NCBI RefSeq assembly: GCF_018736045.1
Contig: NZ_CP076132.1
Location: 5,135,001-5,191,010, forward strand
DNA from: Flammeovirga yaeyamensis
Lineage (GTDB): Bacteria; Bacteroidota; Bacteroidia; Cytophagales; Flammeovirgaceae
Direction of reading: 5' to 3'
Length of the DNA: 56,010 nt
Shown piece after piece: positions 52,537-56,010 of this stretch. The notes under the pieces are model-generated. The model saw only the letters and a list, made by a program, of their open reading frames with translations, did no database searches and was not told the origin of the DNA. Made by a program: the position numbers and the translations under genes. Position 1 is the stretch's first letter; every line of letters begins with the position of its first letter.

Positions 52537-52893
52537 TTAATTCTTCATCTCCCTAAGGGAATCTTCTGCACACTTCTCAATTTCTTCAATAAAATGATTT
52601 TTATTTAAAGTATCAATATCTAATCTCTCGGCCCCTTTTGCCATTTGATGTAATCGGTTAGCACCTACTGTTCCTGCGATTCCTTTTAATGTATGAAGGC
52701 AAGTTCTAAGTTCTTCGTTCCTTTTATTCCTCATAGAAACTTTGGCCTGAGATATTAATTTATTAAAATCCTTTTCGAATGATTGGAGTAAATTATTGAA
52801 CTGTTCCTCTTTAGCATAGTTTTTAATTCTAACCCAAACATTTTCTTTAAGAAGTGGTATCGTTCGATATATTTTAATATAAATAGTTTCCAT
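52537..52893 (-). CDS. Hpt domain protein (histidine phosphotransfer)
   Basis: A 118-residue protein with a clear Hpt helix: [20 protein letters not shown], where H67 is the phosphorylated histidine and the following LKG and GA are standard. The remainder is a four-helix bundle ([20 protein letters not shown] and [20 protein letters not shown]). It would shuttle phosphate between a hybrid kinase and a response regulator such as the orphan receiver encoded at 44618. It lies 14 bp upstream of queG on the same strand, likely cotranscribed although unrelated in function. The start at 52893 gives [10 protein letters not shown]. Confidence 0.85.
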   Translation of the reverse strand: METIYIKIYRTIPLLKENVWVRIKNYAKEEQFNNLLQSFEKDFNKLISQAKVSMRNKRNEELRTCLHTLKGIAGTVGANRLHQMAKGAERLDIDTLNKNHFIEEIEKCAEDSLREMKN

Positions 52894-53508
52894 TACTAAT
52901 AAAACAGAAATAAAGATTTTTCCGTTTTTTCATGGATGTTTATCTACTTAAAGAATCAAAGAAAACTTTATTGATTCTTTAAAATCAAGTAAAACCTTTA
53001 CAAAGTGAACTATTTAATAATTTATATTCAGACCTCTAAATTAAATATTCTACTCAGGCATAATACTTAAAATCAGTTCTTTAATTTTCAATTTATTGCA
53101 TAACTTACATCTGTATCATTTCATATAAAATCATAATTTAATATCACGTAATTAATTACGTTCTTCTATCATAAAGCTTGCAATATAATATCACTACAAT
53201 TAAATATTTATTTCTACCTATTTAAGCATTTATACAAGTTTGTTTTCTATTCATCAGATAACAAAAGAATACCTATGCAGAACGTAATTATTTACAATCT
53301 TCTTCTCAATGGGAATAATTTACAAACTCTAAGGAAGTTTAAACTGTTTAAGTTTCAATGATTCTTCTTTTATTTGTAATCAATAACTACGTATAGTCTA
53401 TTTAGTTATTGATATTAATTGTATCTTTTATACTTATTTGATAAAAGTTTGCAGAATCATAGTGAAGTCTTCATTGATACTATTTATTTTGCGAAAAAAA
53501 TCTATACC
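52894..53508. other. gene-free AT-rich region upstream of the DUF4286 gene
   Basis: About 615 bp with no convincing gene. I see one perfect hairpin AAAGAATCAA/TTGATTCTTT (52950-52980) without a long T-run, and AT-rich tracts otherwise. The open frame from 53419 continues into the DUF4286 gene but its first 30 codons (MYLLYLFDKSLQNH...) look non-coding. Confidence 0.4.
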
Positions 53509-53820
53509 ATGATCATATATAACATTTCCTTTCATGTTGATGACGAAGTGCTTCAACCTTGGAAAGAGTGGATGAAATCTTTCTTTATTAACGAAGTAAT
53601 GAACACCCAATGTTTTACAGGGTATAAGCTCATGAAACTTCTATCTGAAAAGGCCGAACAAACCGGTACTAACTTCGCTTTAATGCTTGATGTCGAAAAT
53701 TTATTAAAAGTTGATCAGTTTATGCGTCAGTTTGAAGGTGATTTACACACTAAGTTAAAAGCAGAGTTTGGTGAGAAGGTTTCTCAATTCCGTTCTGTAC
53801 TAAGAGAAGAAAACATTTAA
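53509..53820 (+). CDS. DUF4286 family protein
   Basis: 103 residues from the ATG at 53509, chosen because MIIYNISFHVDDEV is the normal start of this family; the open frame begins earlier at 53419. Then follow WKEWMKSFFINEVMNTQCFT and GYKLMKLL, and the ending FGEKVSQFRSVLRE is typical. DUF4286 has a ferredoxin-like (dimeric alpha-beta barrel) pattern seen in many Bacteroidota and no demonstrated role. It lies 16 bp before dsbD on the same strand and is probably in one transcript with it. Confidence 0.88.
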   Translation: MIIYNISFHVDDEVLQPWKEWMKSFFINEVMNTQCFTGYKLMKLLSEKAEQTGTNFALMLDVENLLKVDQFMRQFEGDLHTKLKAEFGEKVSQFRSVLREENI

Positions 53821-53836
53821 TCGTACAAACCTTACA

Positions 53837-55771
53837 ATGAAACAATTTTTTAAGTCATTTAGCTTCATTACTATTTTGCTGCTTGGGACATTCATCACTA
53901 CCCAAGCTCAAATTATTAACCCTGTATCTTGGTCAGCTACTCTTTCTAACGATGCTCCTAAAGAAGGAGAGGAAGTAGTGATCACATTTAAGGCAAAAAT
54001 TAAAGATGGTTGGTATTTATATTCCAACGATTTTGATCATGAATTAGGTCCCATCGTTACCTCAACAGAATTTAAACCTAATGCTACATTCCAAGTAGCC
54101 GATACATTATTACCTATTAATTCATCAGAAAAATATGATGAAATATGGGAAGGAAACATTAGATATTTTAAAAAGGAGGGTACGTTTAAGCAAACCGTAA
54201 AAATTCTTGATCCTAACTTCAAGATTGAGGTGACCATGAATGGTCAGAGTTGTTCTGATGAAACTGGATCTTGTATTCCTTTACAGAAAGATTTTACTCT
54301 TGAACCAAAAGTGGATACATCGGATGAAAGCTTACTTGGTTTTATAATTTCTGCTTTCTTATTTGGATTAACAGCGATATTTACTCCATGTGTGTTCCCA
54401 ATGATTCCTCTAACGGTATCATTCTTTACCAATCAAAGTGGAGGTAAATCAAAAGCATTTTTATATGGATTTTCGATTATCGCTATTTACGGTTTCTTTG
54501 GAGCTGTACTAGCGCCATTAACAGGAGATCCTAGTGTAGCCAATGCGATTAGTACACACTGGCTGCCAAATACATTATTCTTTATCATCTTTATTGTCTT
54601 TGCATTGTCTTTCTTTGGCATGTTCGAAATCACTTTACCAAGTTCATTGGTAAATAAAATGGACAAGCAATCGGATAAAGGTGGATTAGGAGCTGTATTC
54701 TTTATGGCATTCACTTTAGTATTGGTTTCTTTCTCTTGTACAGGTCCTATTGTAGGTACTATCTTGATTGAATCTGTAGGTGGAGCCTTCTTAAAACCAA
54801 TCTTCGGTATGATCGCTTTTGCTTCAGCATTTGCTTTACCTTTTACATTATTCGCTTTATTCCCTGGATTAATGAAAGGTCTTCCAAAGTCTGGTGGATG
54901 GTTAAACTCTGTAAAAGTAGTTCTAGGTTTTGTTGAATTAGCTTTAGCCTTTAAATTCTTATCAACAATAGATTTAGTTTATAACTGGAGACTGTTAGAT
55001 AAAGACATCATGGTGGCTATTTGGATTGCAATTAGTGCTATGTTGGGATTGTATTTATTGGGTAAAATTAGATTACCTCACGATTCTCCAACAGATACAA
55101 TCAGCCCTCCTAGAATGATTTTAGCAACAATTGTTTTCACTTTTGTCATTTATTTAATCCCAGGTTTATTTGGTGCACCATTAAAACTTTTATCTGGAAT
55201 TTTGCCTCCTCAAACACATCATACATTTGATCTAAGAGGCATTATCAGAGAAGAAATAGAATTTGCAGAATTATCTGGAGGAAATAAAAAAGAAACACTT
55301 ATTCATCCAATCAAATATGAAGAGCTGTTCGAATTACCTCACGGATTAAAAGGATACTTTGATTATGATCAAGCATTAGCGGCATCAAAGAAATTCGGTA
55401 AACCTATCTTCTTGGACTTTACGGGCCACGGCTGTGCTAACTGTCGTAAAATGGAAGACAATGTTTGGTCGGATCCAAGAGTCTTAAGTCGCTTGAAAAA
55501 GGATTATATCATTCTTGCATTATATGTAGACGATCCAACAAAGTTACCTGAAGACGAATGGATTACTTCTACTTTTGATAAAAATGTGAAAAAGACAATA
55601 GGAGCTAAAAACTTCGATTTCCAAATCACGAAATTTAAAAGTAATGCACAACCTTTCTACTGTTTATTAAATGGTGAAGGAGATCTTTTAGTGAATCCTA
55701 AAGCATATGATTTAAATGTGCAGAACTTCGTTGATTATTTAGATTCAGGTGTAGCTGCATTCAAAAAATAA
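53837..55771 (+). CDS. dsbD: DsbD-type thiol:disulfide interchange protein
   Basis: A 644-residue membrane protein that carries reducing power from cytoplasmic thioredoxin to the periplasm. Signal peptide at the N-terminus (ILLLGTFITTQAQ). The N-terminal periplasmic domain has C139 and C146 (SCSDETGSC). The membrane part has about eight helices with C185 (FTPCVFPMIP) and C301 (SFSCTGP). The C-terminal thioredoxin-like domain has C533-x-x-C536 (GHGCANCRK). All three cysteine pairs of the relay are present, in the right order. The middle of the membrane domain carries an insertion of about 100 residues between the last helices and the thioredoxin part. It would support cytochrome c maturation and periplasmic disulfide repair. 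Confidence 0.95.
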   Translation: MKQFFKSFSFITILLLGTFITTQAQIINPVSWSATLSNDAPKEGEEVVITFKAKIKDGWYLYSNDFDHELGPIVTSTEFKPNATFQVADTLLPINSSEKYDEIWEGNIRYFKKEGTFKQTVKILDPNFKIEVTMNGQSCSDETGSCIPLQKDFTLEPKVDTSDESLLGFIISAFLFGLTAIFTPCVFPMIPLTVSFFTNQSGGKSKAFLYGFSIIAIYGFFGAVLAPLTGDPSVANAISTHWLPNTLFFIIFIVFALSFFGMFEITLPSSLVNKMDKQSDKGGLGAVFFMAFTLVLVSFSCTGPIVGTILIESVGGAFLKPIFGMIAFASAFALPFTLFALFPGLMKGLPKSGGWLNSVKVVLGFVELALAFKFLSTIDLVYNWRLLDKDIMVAIWIAISAMLGLYLLGKIRLPHDSPTDTISPPRMILATIVFTFVIYLIPGLFGAPLKLLSGILPPQTHHTFDLRGIIREEIEFAELSGGNKKETLIHPIKYEELFELPHGLKGYFDYDQALAASKKFGKPIFLDFTGHGCANCRKMEDNVWSDPRVLSRLKKDYIILALYVDDPTKLPEDEWITSTFDKNVKKTIGAKNFDFQITKFKSNAQPFYCLLNGEGDLLVNPKAYDLNVQNFVDYLDSGVAAFKK

Positions 55772-55833
55772 AAATTCACCTTACTATTTGATGTTGGAAT
55801 AAAATAATATTGATTCCATCTCATACAGTTCAT

Positions 55834-55874
55834 AAAAAAGTCCACTTCATAGAGGTTATGAAGTGGACTTTTTT
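55834..55874. terminator. bidirectional terminator after dsbD
   Basis: AAAAAAGTCCACTTCAT (55834-55850) and ATGAAGTGGACTTTTTT (55858-55874) are perfect inverted repeats around a 7-nt loop, with T-runs on both strands. It ends dsbD and possibly a converging gene to the right. Confidence 0.95.
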
Positions 55875-55876
55875 AT

Positions 55877-56010
55877 TATTTTTACTTTTAACCTATAATA
55901 GATGAATTAATTTTCATCAAATAAAGGCCCTATGATTAATTCTGCTCATTTTTTGCAACTGCTTTTACATACTTATTTATATCAAATAAGTATATGATCT
56001 AGACATAAAC
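55877..56010. other. window end, no gene identified
   Basis: The last 134 bp contain no supported gene. On the minus strand the short frame ...LFDINKYVKAVAKNEQN ends in a stop near 55935 and reads like a protein C-terminus, but an in-frame TAG lies some 20 codons upstream, so it is either a decayed gene end or chance. Confidence 0.3.

Noticed and set aside
53419-53508. Longer start of the DUF4286 gene
   Set aside because: The first 30 codons do not resemble the family, which starts at MIIYNIS; the codon use there is like intergenic DNA.
55877-56010. C-terminal coding fragment on the minus strand
   Set aside because: An in-frame TAG about 20 codons upstream leaves only a very short frame without start.

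Overview
The window looks like a low-GC member of the Bacteroidota, most likely a Cytophagales-type marine organism; a Flammeovirga-like genus is my guess, not a demonstrated fact. The signs are a SusC/SusD pair with FecI-type sigma and FecR, BatD and DUF4286 proteins, an MnmD separate from MnmC, little sign of Shine-Dalgarno sequences, and promoters of the Bacteroidetes type (-33 TTTG, -7 TAnnTTTG), which I can place in front of both tRNA operons.

Layout. 1-8.4 kb: a partial DUF4301 gene, a membrane/TPR protein with an ABC ATPase and a PduO-type cobalamin adenosyltransferase, a membrane-anchored glucosaminidase, a small conserved protein and ahcY. Two related low-complexity intergenic repeats lie here. 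8.6-11.5 kb: a GH3-like/beta-lactamase-like fusion whose GH3 half appears catalytically dead. 11.6-23.4 kb: a probable acquired island. It starts at a tandem pair of tRNA-Arg(ACG) genes and a tyrosine recombinase. Next come a membrane-anchored PAS/AAA+/Fis regulator, two porin-like outer-membrane proteins, an MFS transporter, an arginase-family ureohydrolase, a small membrane protein and a further outer-membrane protein. All are on the plus strand and very AT-rich. Two 16-bp palindromes directly behind the regulator gene look like its operators.

23.4-37.2 kb (minus strand): carbohydrate and phosphoester acquisition. A secreted GH13 alpha-amylase sits downstream of an unusual AraC regulator that carries two periplasmic starch-binding-like domains and about seven membrane helices. 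Beyond it are a type I phosphodiesterase lipoprotein, SusD, an STN-bearing SusC, FecR and an ECF sigma factor. 37.4-41.5 kb: nadD, mnmD, a PpiD-like chaperone and a Gly-Leu-Gly tRNA operon. 42.2-45.0 kb: an Hpt-like protein, a TPR protein and a single-domain response regulator. 45.6-55.8 kb: housekeeping genes (recQ, era, batD, queG, a second Hpt protein, DUF4286, dsbD).

The best candidates for something undescribed are (a) the 13.3-23.3 kb cassette, in which an AAA+ regulator without a recognisable GAFTGA loop sits next to tandem palindromes and a guanidino-compound-like uptake/hydrolysis gene set, and (b) the one-protein transmembrane AraC starch sensor. No homology search was possible; all family assignments are from motif recognition.
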